In this document: piece after piece, positions 7,596 to 15,389 of the stretch | How the letters are laid out: the number at the start of each line of letters is the position of its first letter | How positions within the stretch are numbered: the first letter of the stretch is position 1 | Assembly: GCF_036634175.1 (NCBI RefSeq) | Contig: NZ_JAZIFX010000001.1 | Span: 4,402,001 to 4,466,000, forward strand | Length of the DNA: 64,000 nt | Direction of reading: 5' to 3' | Source: Streptomyces sp. P9-A2 | Lineage (GTDB): Bacteria > Actinomycetota > Actinomycetes > Streptomycetales > Streptomycetaceae | Notes under the pieces: model-generated | Databases searched by the model: none | Told to the model about the DNA's origin: nothing | What the model saw: the letters and a program-made list of their open reading frames with translations, nothing else | Made by a program: the position numbers and the translations under genes

Positions 7596-8527
7596 CTCAC
7601 TGACACGTCTGCCGCGTCGGCGGGCAGCACGGTATCGAGCTCGGGCGCGAGGTGGACCATCTGACCGCGGAACGACTGGCTCGCGTTCCGAAGCGGCTCG
7701 AGACCGCCGTCCTGCATGAGGTCGCCCGCGCTCGCCGCCCAGCTCTCGGGAGTGGGCTCAGCGGTCTTCATTCGCGGCATCACGGAGAAAGCCGTGCGGG
7801 CGGCGGCGACGCCTGCCACCTCGAAGGCTTCGCCGTAGACCGTGGTGTCCTGGTGCGCGAGCCATGCCACGAATGCCGAGACAGCACTTGCGGGCACGTG
7901 CGCCCGCATGGCGTCCTGGACGACGGGGTCACGGAACGCATCCTCCGTCATCGGCGTCCAGGCGACCGGCAGCACCGTACTGACCTGCACACCGACCTCC
8001 TTCGCCTCGGCGGCGAGAGTGTTGCCGAGACCCCAGATCGCCGACTTGGCGGCGGCGTACGCCGAGTCGAGCGGAACACCCATGAGGGCGTTCGACGACA
8101 CGTTGATGAGGCGCCCGCTGCCGGAGGCGATGAGGTGCGGCATCGCAGCACGCGAGACCTCGACGACCCCCTTCACACTGACATCGAAGACACGCCACCA
8201 CGTCTCGGAGTCCATCTCCCAGAACCGTCCGAAGGCGTTGATGCCGGCGTTGTTGACGACGATGTGGAGCTGTCCGAACGCGTCGAGCGCAGTCTGGACG
8301 ATGTCCGCCGCCGCGGTGACGATGTCGTTGCTGTCGGCCACCGCGACGCCACCGTCGACGGTGATCTCGGCCACCGTCTCCGCGGCGCGCTCGGCGTTGA
8401 TGTCGTTGGCGACGACACGTGCCCCGCGCGACGCGAGCATCTTCGCGTGCTCGCGCCCCATTCCCTGTCCCGCACCCGTGACGATCGCCACGCGGGCGTC
8501 GAAACCGAGTTCGTCGTTGATTCCCAT
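7592..8527 (-). CDS. SDR family oxidoreductase
   Basis: A 311-residue short-chain dehydrogenase/reductase. The Rossmann NAD(P)-binding signature is VAIVTGAGQGMGREHA (TGxxxGxG), followed by NNAG at about residue 92 (VVNNAGINAFG), the catalytic Ser in LINVSSNALMG and the YxxxK motif (SAYAAAKSA). It is longer at the C-terminus than the classical 250 residues, with about 60 extra residues. ATG 8527 is preceded by a GGAGAGG ribosome binding site. It probably oxidises or reduces an alcohol/ketone intermediate in the same pathway as the neighbouring lyase and monooxygenase. The substrate is unknown. Confidence 0.85.
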   Translation of the reverse strand: MGINDELGFDARVAIVTGAGQGMGREHAKMLASRGARVVANDINAERAAETVAEITVDGGVAVADSNDIVTAAADIVQTALDAFGQLHIVVNNAGINAFGRFWEMDSETWWRVFDVSVKGVVEVSRAAMPHLIASGSGRLINVSSNALMGVPLDSAYAAAKSAIWGLGNTLAAEAKEVGVQVSTVLPVAWTPMTEDAFRDPVVQDAMRAHVPASAVSAFVAWLAHQDTTVYGEAFEVAGVAAARTAFSVMPRMKTAEPTPESWAASAGDLMQDGGLEPLRNASQSFRGQMVHLAPELDTVLPADAADVSVR

Positions 8528-8528
8528 T

Positions 8529-8663
8529 TCACACCTCTCCTCTCTGCCGATCGGACACGATCACGTGCGCGCCGTTCTTCGCCGGCGCCGGCGCGCTTGC
8601 CCACCCGATCCCGGATGCCGCGCCGGTCACGAGGCCGGCCTTTCCCCTCGCGAGCCGCGTCAT
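8529..8663 (-). pseudogene. Truncated SDR N-terminus
   Basis: A 44-codon frame whose ATG overlaps the stop of the upstream lyase gene by one base (TGATG). It encodes only the first beta-alpha unit of an SDR: GLVTGAASGIGWASAPAPAK, then HVIVSDRQRGEV and stop. An intact SDR follows directly. This is most simply a leftover of a second SDR gene, deleted internally, that kept its translational coupling. Confidence 0.7.
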
Positions 8664-9622
8664 CAGTAGTGCTCTCCGACGTGGGCGTTGTTGTCGTAGT
8701 CGCGCTGGGCGCTCCCCGGGAGGTACTTCTCCTCCGTCTCGCGCACGTAGTCGGTCGACGGGCGCCCGAACATGGCGCCCCAGCCGACGTCGTAATCCGT
8801 GCCGGCGTCGGCACCCATGCGGTCGAGGTACTCGGCGAAAGGCGTGGCCTCGCCCGACTCCTTGACGTCGGCCAGCAGTCGCCACACCTCGTGGATGCCC
8901 GGCAGAACGAACGGAACAGGCTGGATCGCCTGCCCCAGCGCGGTCATCTCGGCGACGGTCTTACGGCCGATCAGCCCCACGCTGACGGCGTAGGCCGGGC
9001 CGGGCGTCTCCTTCAGCGCGAGCTCGGCCTGTTCCCACGTGTGCATGCCTTCGAAGAAGATCACGTCGGCGCCGGTCTCAGCCTTGTAGAGCTGCGCACG
9101 ACGGATCGCCTCGTCGACGCCACCCCCGGCGGCACCGTAGCCGTCGGTGCGGGCGACGATCACGAAATCCTCGTCGTGCTTGTCACGCGCGTCGACAGCG
9201 GCGTTCAGGCGCCCGATCGCCTCGGCGTCGGACACGAGCTCGATGCCGGCGACACCACCCGACTTCTTCGGTTCGCGCTGGTCCTCGATGTGGATGCCTC
9301 CGACACCGGCGTCGATGAACTCGGCCACCGTGCGCTGCACATTGATCGGCGCGCCGAAACCGGTGTCGGCATCGCAGTAGATCGGGATGTCCGCAGCGCG
9401 GGCCGTGCGCTTCGCGTGGTCGACGACCTCGGTCAGGGTGAGCCACCCCACATCCGAGATGCCCTGCCACCATGCCGACATCCCGCCCGAGAGCTGGAAC
9501 GCCCCGAAGCCCGCGTGCTGCGCCATCGCCGCGTGGATCGGCAGCGAACCGAACGGCATCAACGCCGTCTCCTCGCTCTCGAAGACCGCGCGCAGCGCCT
9601 TACCGGGTGCAGTGAGGGTCAC
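8663..9622 (-). CDS. Isocitrate lyase/PEP mutase superfamily protein
   Basis: A 319-residue TIM-barrel protein of the superfamily that includes methylisocitrate lyase, PEP mutase and oxaloacetate hydrolase. Visible signatures are AFQLSGGMSAW (substrate loop), IYCDADTGFG at 81-90 (Mg2+-binding aspartates), GGIHIEDQ at 108-115, and IVARTDGYG. The flexible catalytic loop that in the lyases reads K-K/R-C-G-H appears as PKKSGG, so Ser121 stands where the catalytic Cys is expected and Gly replaces His. It starts at a GTG overlapping the cupin stop. The likely chemistry is C-C or C-P bond cleavage on a 2-oxo or 2-hydroxy acid, but the missing Cys argues against ordinary methylisocitrate lyase activity. 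Confidence 0.8.
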   Translation of the reverse strand: MTLTAPGKALRAVFESEETALMPFGSLPIHAAMAQHAGFGAFQLSGGMSAWWQGISDVGWLTLTEVVDHAKRTARAADIPIYCDADTGFGAPINVQRTVAEFIDAGVGGIHIEDQREPKKSGGVAGIELVSDAEAIGRLNAAVDARDKHDEDFVIVARTDGYGAAGGGVDEAIRRAQLYKAETGADVIFFEGMHTWEQAELALKETPGPAYAVSVGLIGRKTVAEMTALGQAIQPVPFVLPGIHEVWRLLADVKESGEATPFAEYLDRMGADAGTDYDVGWGAMFGRPSTDYVRETEEKYLPGSAQRDYDNNAHVGEHY

Positions 9623-10140
9623 GATGCGACCTCGGGGGAGTTGAAGCCGACGGTCACGACGATGTACACGCAGTCCTCGTCGTAAGGGTTCTTCCAGGCG
9701 TGGGGAACGCCTGCCATCACGAGCAGGTCACCCGGAACGAGCGTGCGCTTCTTGCCGCCGGGGAGCACGAGGTCGACCTTGCCCGAGATCACGACCTCGT
9801 AGTCGATGGTGTCGCTCGCATGCATTCCGGCGTCGCCGTCGTCATCGGTGACGGTCATGCTGTCGCCGAGATCGTCGGCCCCCACCTCGCCCGACGAGTG
9901 CGCAGGGAAGCTGCTCACGCCGAAGGTGGATCCATTGGGGCCCGCCAGCGCGACCCTGCTCGGCGGGGCACCGAAGGTCTCCTTGCTGTGGCCGCCTTCG
10001 ACGGCCCAGTAGAACGCACCTGCGGACACGCCGGGGAAGTCGAACTCGGCGGCAGGGCCCACGTCGAGGAAGTCGGCGTCGCCGGACTCGGTCGGGCCCG
10101 CGACGACGAGTCGAAACTGCTTGGGGTCAGGGAACGTCAT
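9619..10140 (-). CDS. Cupin domain protein
   Basis: A 173-residue protein whose second half is a cupin barrel: GMHASDTIDYEVVISGKVDL, then LVPGDLLVMAGVPHAWKNP. The conserved motif 1 Glu (YEVV) and motif 2 His (PHAW) are present; the motif 1 histidines are partly replaced (MHASDT). This pattern is found in small cupins that accompany oxygenase clusters and may bind a metal or ligand. The N-terminal half is less typical. ATG 10140 has an AAAGGAG ribosome binding site and the stop overlaps the next gene start. A decayed relative lies at 11524-11760. Confidence 0.8.
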   Translation of the reverse strand: MTFPDPKQFRLVVAGPTESGDADFLDVGPAAEFDFPGVSAGAFYWAVEGGHSKETFGAPPSRVALAGPNGSTFGVSSFPAHSSGEVGADDLGDSMTVTDDDGDAGMHASDTIDYEVVISGKVDLVLPGGKKRTLVPGDLLVMAGVPHAWKNPYDEDCVYIVVTVGFNSPEVAS

Positions 10141-10171
10141 CTGCCTTCACTCCTTTGTGAATGGTCGGACG

Positions 10172-11356
10172 TCAGGCGCGCAGGCCCGCGTCGCGCATGA
10201 GCGGGAAGATCTGCTCGTTCATCCGGTCGAGCCCCTCGTCGTAGTCGACGAGTCCGGTGCAGACGCCCGTGATGCCCGAGTCCTGCAGCTTCTGGAGCCC
10301 GTCGACGATCATCTCGGGCGTGCCCACGAGCGGAACGAGACCGGCCCGGAAGAACGTCTTGATGCTCTCGTCCTGCTTCGGGTCCTCGGACTTCTTGTAG
10401 TGATCCCAGCTCCACCCGCGGGAGTCGCCGTTCTGGATGATGTGCTTGTAGCGGAGGGCGCTCTCGTAATCGCCCTTCTCCTCGACGTACTCGAGGTACT
10501 CCCGCGCTTCCTTCTCCGTGTCCTTGCAGATGATGTGCACACCGGCCCACAGGCCGAGGTCCTCACGCCCGGCCGCGTCGGCGTTCTCGCGCAGCTTCGG
10601 CGTCACCGACCGGCTGTGCTCGACGCTGCCGATCGCCGCGAACAAGATGTTGGCGTGCTTGAACGCGAACTGCTGACCGGCGGGGCTGGAGCCCGCGCTC
10701 ATCACCATCGGCCCGGGCGTCTGAACGGGCTTGGGCCACGACTGCGCACCCTGGAGGTGGAAGAAGTCCCCGTCGAAGTCGAACTGGTAGTCGTCTTCGA
10801 CTGCCCAGAGCCGCTCGACGATGGTCATCCACTCGTCGGCGAGCTCATAGCGCGTGTCGTGCTCGGGCACCTCGACGCCGAACATGTGGTATTCGGGCTT
10901 GAAGTAGCCGGCTGTGGCGTTCAGGCCCATGCGGCCGCCGCTGATGTGGTCGACGGTGGCCATCATCTTCGCCGCCATCACCGGGTGGATAAAGGGGACG
11001 AGGCAGGTGGCGAAGATCTGTATGTTCTGCGTCGCTGCTGCCAGACCTGCGGCCCACGTGAACGTCTCGAACTGCCGGCCCCACGGGCGGTCGGGGCCCG
11101 AGAGCCCTTGCCAGCGGGCGATGGGGATGAACCCGTCGACACCGTAGCGGTCGGCCTTCTGCGCGAGACCTTGGATCTCGCCCCAGTTGCCGAGCTTGAT
11201 CGTGTTCTCGGCGAGGTTGAGACCGCCCTGGCCGGTCGTCACGTTCGCGCCGAAAATCGCGACTTTGAACTTGTTCGGGCCACCTATCATGGGCCGCTGA
11301 GAACGTTCGACTGTGTGATCGGCGACGAAATCACGCGGTGCGACATTCTGCGTCAT
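10172..11356 (-). CDS. LLM-class flavin-dependent monooxygenase (RutA-like)
   Basis: A 394-residue bacterial luciferase-like protein. Typical features are KFKVAIFGANV at the start of the barrel, QKADRYGVDGFIP, FETFTWAAGLAAATQNIQIF, HPVMAAKMMATVDHISGGR and GLNATAGYFKPEYHMFG, close in style to RutA and other FMNH2-using members. It is the first gene of a leftward operon with cupin, lyase, SDR and flavin reductase genes and a GGAGAAAA ribosome binding site. The reduced flavin presumably comes from the reductase at 7032. The substrate cannot be read from the sequence. F420 use is an alternative, but the adjacent flavin reductase and riboflavin kinase favour FMN. Confidence 0.87.
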   Translation of the reverse strand: MTQNVAPRDFVADHTVERSQRPMIGGPNKFKVAIFGANVTTGQGGLNLAENTIKLGNWGEIQGLAQKADRYGVDGFIPIARWQGLSGPDRPWGRQFETFTWAAGLAAATQNIQIFATCLVPFIHPVMAAKMMATVDHISGGRMGLNATAGYFKPEYHMFGVEVPEHDTRYELADEWMTIVERLWAVEDDYQFDFDGDFFHLQGAQSWPKPVQTPGPMVMSAGSSPAGQQFAFKHANILFAAIGSVEHSRSVTPKLRENADAAGREDLGLWAGVHIICKDTEKEAREYLEYVEEKGDYESALRYKHIIQNGDSRGWSWDHYKKSEDPKQDESIKTFFRAGLVPLVGTPEMIVDGLQKLQDSGITGVCTGLVDYDEGLDRMNEQIFPLMRDAGLRA

Positions 11357-11523
11357 TGGTTTTCTCCATATCGTTGTGGCTTTGGGATGCCGAAGAGCAC
11401 CTGGGCCGGATCGGATCGCGCGAAAAGGAATTCGACTGCTGCGATCGCGGACAGCGTGCCGACCGGACGCGCCCGATGGTGATTGCGCTCTCCACTGGGT
11501 GTATGGCGAGCCGCATTCTTGGC

Positions 11524-11760
11524 CTACTGGTTGCAGCCAATTGTGAGGGTGGCGTATACGCGATCCGCGTCGTCGTGGTTTTTCCAGACGTGCGCGATGT
11601 CGCCTATGACGAGCAACGATGATGACCCTGCCGCTGAGGGCGATCTCGTACGCAGGGGGTGCTCCCCGGATCTCCTTCGATGGCGGTGTGTTGGCTTCTC
11701 CACCGACCCCTGTTGCCGCATGACGCTAAGATCGGACAGCACCGGACCGTCATAGTAAGA
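11524..11760 (-). pseudogene. Decayed cupin gene
   Basis: Pieces of a cupin related to the intact one at 9619-10140 appear in different frames. One frame gives YEIALSGRVIIVA, matching YEVVISGKVDLVL. Another gives LLVIGDIAHVWKNHDDADRV and ends TLTIGCNQ, matching LLVMAGVPHAWKNPYDEDCV and TVG. An indel between the pieces removes the loop before motif 2. The N-terminal portion up to about 12080 is unrecognisable. Confidence 0.65.
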
Positions 11761-12106
11761 GACGCCAACAACGCGGGAAAGCGCGCCAAAGCGCCTCCCC
11801 TTGCCGATTGGTGGCGCAAGATGTAAAGCTGCTGGCGTTACTTCAGATTCCTGGCGGTGCTCCAGTCGCCGCAGCGCTTCCGGAGCGGCACCCCATCGCC
11901 TCGACGAAGAGGAGAGAAATGCGTTCTGCAACTGTTCCTCCCGACAGCCGAGCGAACATTCCTTGCGGTGGAACGACACCCGGGCCGGCTTCGCCGGGAC
12001 CCCTTGGCCGGCCGGCTCCCCACCGCGGCAGGTGGACGCGGCTTCCTCAGAGGGTTCCTGAACACGCCGGACCGCCTCCATGCGTCGGCGGCGAAAGAGC
12101 GCAGCG

Positions 12107-13180
12107 ATGAAGCTGAGCTCTTATCAGAACTTGCGCGTGCCGAACTTCAGTGTTCACAACCTGCGCCAGATACTCGAGGAGGCGGATCTCGACTGGCGAA
12201 CTGCGCTCGCGAATGCGGAGATCGACCCCAACGCGCTGACCCGACCGGGAAGCACTATTCCTGCGAGGAAGGAGCTGGCCTTCCAGCTTCAGTTCGTCGC
12301 TCTCACAAGAGATCGCGTCGATCTTTGGGTGCGAGCCTCGCGCGCTTACACGACGAGCACCTACGGCGCTCGCGGAATGGCCCTCGCGACCGCGCCGACC
12401 GTTGCGGCGTGGGCAGAAGTTGCCAGCGCGACTGATAACGCCCCCGGGCTCCTCGAGATCACACCTCTCCGGGCACCGGATGGGAGGGTGACGGGAATCG
12501 AATTCACCTACCCGGACGCCCCGGAAGAGTTGATCCCGTTCAGCGTCTACCGCGATCTCTGTACCGCCACCCCATCTCTCGCGTGGCTGTACGGCGGCAC
12601 TTTTCCCTTCACCCGCATCGAAGTCCCTCTCGCGGAAGTCTCGCCCGAGGCCTTGACGTACGTCTCCTGCACCATCGAATGCTGTGCCGAGGCGTTGCGG
12701 CTGTGGTGGGACCCTGCGATATCAACAGACGAGCTCCCCTTCGGCAACGCCTTCCAGCACGAGGCATGGGTCAAAGCGGATGCCCAGATCATCGACTCGT
12801 TCAGGGCGACTGGCGACTGGCCCCACACTGTCGCGAAAGCCATAAGGGCCGCACCCAATCTCAACCGCACATTGGCAAATGTGGCCGCGACGCTGCGAGT
12901 CTCCCCACGCACCCTGCAACGCAAGCTTGAACTCACGGGCGACGACTTCGCCCGGGTGCGAGACGAGACTTTGAGTGACCTGGCCTGCGATCTGCTCTCG
13001 CATACAGATCACTCTGTATCGGAAATATCCCGCAAGCTGGGCTACGCAGATCCGGCCAGCTTCACGATGGCCTTCAAGCGGTGGAGGGGGATGCCTCCGA
13101 CGGCGTTCAGGGAGGCTTCTCGCTACGGAGACAAGGATCCTGGACATCAGCACACTGAACGGCCCCGCAGTTGCTGGTGA
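12107..13180 (+). CDS. AraC-family transcriptional regulator
   Basis: About 357 residues from ATG 12107 (an in-frame start at 12080 is possible). The N-terminal 200 residues fit the arabinose-binding-like domain of OruR/ArgR-type AraC regulators (RALANAEIDPNAL-like helix, then ARGMALATAPTVAAWAEV). The C-terminus holds the two helix-turn-helix units: NVAATLRVSPRTLQRKLE, then VSEISRKLGYADPASFTMAF and WRGMPPTAFRE. It is transcribed divergently from the monooxygenase operon, the usual arrangement for a pathway-specific activator responding to substrate. It is probably the regulator of the flavin cluster. Confidence 0.87.
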   Translation: MKLSSYQNLRVPNFSVHNLRQILEEADLDWRTALANAEIDPNALTRPGSTIPARKELAFQLQFVALTRDRVDLWVRASRAYTTSTYGARGMALATAPTVAAWAEVASATDNAPGLLEITPLRAPDGRVTGIEFTYPDAPEELIPFSVYRDLCTATPSLAWLYGGTFPFTRIEVPLAEVSPEALTYVSCTIECCAEALRLWWDPAISTDELPFGNAFQHEAWVKADAQIIDSFRATGDWPHTVAKAIRAAPNLNRTLANVAATLRVSPRTLQRKLELTGDDFARVRDETLSDLACDLLSHTDHSVSEISRKLGYADPASFTMAFKRWRGMPPTAFREASRYGDKDPGHQHTERPRSCW

Positions 13181-14240
13181 TTACCTGCGGTGTCGGCGGT
13201 GCTGGTCGACAGCGATGGAGACGGGTCCGAGTGGGGCAGCGTAGGGCAGTGAGTCCGTGGCCCGGGTGCTGTGCTGGGAGATCACCGTCGCGTTGGCGGG
13301 CAGGTCGGCCATGCGTCGCAGACGCCAGACGAGGACGTCGCTGACGGACTCGGCGGTGTGCAGTTCGCGCTGGGCGACGGCTTCGCGCAGCAGCGCTCGT
13401 GGGTCGTGGCCGGCCTGGTAGGCATGCGTGATGGTGGCCGCCAGGGCGGACCAGCCCGGCTCGCCGAGCACCCGCTCGGCGATCTGTGGCGCGGTGGTGC
13501 GCAGAAGGGCGGTGGACCAGTCGCGTACGGGCTGGGCCAGGCGCAGGCCCTGGGCTCGCAGGCGGGCCATCGATTCCTCGCTGGCCGCGGCGTACGCGGC
13601 CTGGAGGTGGCTGGCGGCCTGCCGGGCGGCTGCGGCCTGCTGGGCGTGCTGGCGCTGGGCGTGCCAGCGTGCGGCGGCGAGGGCGAGGAAGAAGAGCGTG
13701 TCGATCACCATGGTGGTCGTGGCGCCGTCCTCGCCCCGGCCGAGTGCCGGGCCGCTACGGACCAGGTCTCGGGCTGCGCGTCGTAGCTGCTGGCTGTGGC
13801 AGAACTCTGCTCGGGTGTGGGAGCGGGAGGCCCGTTCGAACGCCCAGGCCGCTTCGCGTAGCTGTTGTCGGGTGTGGAGGGCGGAGGTCTTGGCGAGGGC
13901 GTCGAGGACCTCGCCGGTGGCGGCGACCATGCGGCGGGCGATCTCGGCCCACTGCTCGTCGCTGAGGATCGGGTCGTCGGGGGCTGCGCGCACGGAGCAG
14001 TGCCAGACGTGCTTGTCGGGACGCTGGTCCGCATCGAGGAGGGCGAGGGGCTGGTCGAGGAGGTACTGCAGGTCCTTCTTCGTCGCCGAGGGGTCGCGTC
14101 CGGGGTCGGGGGCCATGGTGTCGAAGGAAGCGACCAGGTGCGGGTCGACGTGCTCCTCGTGGGTGCCCTTGCCGTACAGGTAGTGCAGGAGGCCGAGGGT
14201 GTTGCTGCCCTGCTTGTGGATCCGGGGGGAACTTCAGCAT
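13181..14240 (-). pseudogene. Relaxase/mobilisation protein, frameshifted and internally deleted
   Basis: The C-terminal 311 codons are open, from 14116 down. Upstream, the expected relaxase start (MLKFPRIHKQGSNTLGLL) is present from ATG 14240 only if one base is removed from the G6 run at 14224-14229; as written the frame is shifted. After ILSDEQWAEIARRMVAATG the sequence jumps straight to EVLDALAKTSALHTRQQL. The normal HUH catalytic stretch of these Streptomyces relaxases (the RHADDHIHIV-type motif) is therefore missing. The C-terminal helical region (AAWAFERASRSHTRAEF onward) remains. Both lesions point to a dead gene. Confidence 0.75.
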
Positions 14241-14451
14241 CCCGGCGCCCCCGTCGGCTCCTACGCCTTCCGGCTTGGGGTCCACACCCACCCCGCCGTC
14301 GGTCGAGCCCCGCAAGCTGGTCCCCTTGGCCGAACTGCAGGCGCGCACCCCAAAGGCCACCCGTACTACCTCCTCCTCGGAACCACGCTCGGCATCCTCC
14401 TCGGGAAGGCGACGTGCCGCCTCGCTGCCGCAACCGCGTCAGGGTGGGGCC

Positions 14452-14883
14452 GTGCCCATCGAGCGTTCCGGACTGCTCGGCTACCAGGATCGGGACAAGG
14501 AGAAGATCGTCCTGGAACTGCTTGCTCGGATTCTTCACGAGCAGGGGCGGACGCTGGAAGACCAGCGAGGTCTCCTTCGGCTGGGGGCGGACGCCGTCGA
14601 CTCGGCAGACCACTTTTACGAGATTAAGGCTCACGGCGGGGCAGAGCCCGCCGATGTCTCCCTCACCAGCGCGGAACTCACGCGTGCTCTCGCAGAGGGA
14701 AGTAACTACTTGCTCGTCATCGCCTCGAACCTGGAAGAGGGCAGAGGAACTCCGACGCTCCGGATCATCACCGATCCGTTGCGATTCTTCGAAGTCGAAT
14801 CCGCGACTGAGGTGAAGCTCAGGGGCGTACGTGACGCGGATGCCGACGCAACGGTGTGGCGATGGCCGGATGCCGGGGCGTGA
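14452..14883 (+). CDS. DUF3883 / NO VEIN-like C-terminal domain fragment
   Basis: 143 residues from GTG 14452, preceded by AGGGTGG. The block ADAVDSADHFYEIKAHGG, then VSLTSAELTRALAEGSNYLL, VIASNLEEG and LRIITDPLRFF resembles the DUF3883 domain, which has a PD-(D/E)XK-like layout (D-x-n-E-x-K: YEIK here) and normally sits at the end of very large ATPase or restriction-type proteins. Here it is alone, so it is probably a truncated survivor or a small nuclease-like module. It lies next to the right att copy of element A and diverges from the relaxase remnant. Confidence 0.5.
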   Translation: MPIERSGLLGYQDRDKEKIVLELLARILHEQGRTLEDQRGLLRLGADAVDSADHFYEIKAHGGAEPADVSLTSAELTRALAEGSNYLLVIASNLEEGRGTPTLRIITDPLRFFEVESATEVKLRGVRDADADATVWRWPDAGA

Positions 14884-15027
14884 GAGGTACAGCCGACGTG
14901 TCCTGCTGCTGCCCGCGCATGCCCTGCTGATCGTGACGGGTCGAGGAGCCCGGCTTCCTTCTGCCGATGAGGGCTGAGCGGCAGTTGCGGCGGGGTGATG
15001 GGAGCCGTTCGGGTGCCGGGATATGAA

Positions 15028-15060
15028 GTCGGCTCCCAAACGGCTCCCAAGATGCCCCCG
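15028..15060. repeat. Arm-type repeat at right end of element A
   Basis: GTCGGCTCCCAAACGGCTCC and the following bases form two GGCTCCCA units. The same arrangement is found at the left end (4195-4222). The region also has TGGGAGCCG in inverted orientation about 25 bases to the left. I interpret these as integrase or accessory protein sites belonging to element A. Confidence 0.5.
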
Positions 15061-15068
15061 GAACCACT

Positions 15069-15104
15069 CAGGGGCCAGACCCGCTAAGCGGATCAGGCCC
15101 CTGA
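15069..15104. terminator. Hairpin beside att copy 2
   Basis: TCAGGGGCC (15069-15077) pairs with GGCCCCTGA (15096-15104), with further pairing inside. It lies immediately left of the att core, as at the other two att copies, and would terminate transcription approaching the att site from either side. Confidence 0.55.
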
Positions 15105-15118
15105 CCTGGTACTAAAGC

Positions 15119-15161
15119 GTCGGGGTGGCGGGATTTGAACCCACGACCTCTTCGTCCCGAA
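15119..15161 (-). repeat. att copy 2: 43-bp 3' half of tRNA-Pro
   Basis: Exact copy of 30936-30978 and of 4050-4092. It is the junction between element A and element B. Sequence after 15161 (CTCTCGGCTGG) does not restore a tRNA. Recombination between this copy and either of the others would release B, A or both. Confidence 0.9.
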
Positions 15162-15243
15162 CTCTCGGCTGGGCGGTTACTGAGGGCTGGTGGGCCGGTC
15201 AGTCGGCCGTTGAGGGGCGTTGGCGGTCAGCTGCGGTTGCGGT

Positions 15244-15273
15244 GGTTGCTGTACTTCGCTGCTGTACTGCAAC
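15244..15273. repeat. Arm-type repeat at left end of element B
   Basis: GGTTGCTGTACTTCGCTGCT followed by GTACTGCAAC. It matches 30863-30886 at the other end with one mismatch in 23 bases and contains two TGCTGTAC units. Its position about 80 bases inside the core fits an integrase arm site. Confidence 0.65.
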
Positions 15274-15389
15274 CGGTATCCGACGCGCAGCTTCCCAGGT
15301 GCATCGGTGGTACAGGCAGGGCTTCGCCATCCGGAGCGATGGGAGTCACCCAAGTGAAACAGGCGCGCTGAAAACAGGCATGCGAGACC

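Larger units (their letters stand above)
4050..15161. mobile_element. Element A: CIME-like integrated element flanked by tRNA-Pro att repeats
   Basis: The segment lies between two exact 43-bp copies of the 3' half of tRNA-Pro(CGG), at 4050-4092 and 15119-15161. Near each end is a related arm-type sequence (GTCGGCTCCC plus a second GGCTCCCA; 4195-4225 and 15028-15060). Inside I find no integrase, excisionase, replication or FtsK-type transfer gene. The only mobility gene is a relaxase remnant (13181-14240). Cargo includes a Uma2-type nuclease, remnants of IS630 and a group II intron, a flavin-dependent oxidoreductase operon with AraC regulator, and a DUF3883-like fragment. An att-flanked block without its own recombinase next to an intact AICE fits the definition of a cis-mobilizable element (CIME). 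Confidence 0.75.

Noticed and set aside
13705..15039. A 444-codon minus-strand ORF
   Set aside because: It is Ser/Pro/Thr/Arg-rich, runs over the relaxase remnant and the opposite-strand DUF3883-like gene, and matches no family; a GC-driven shadow.
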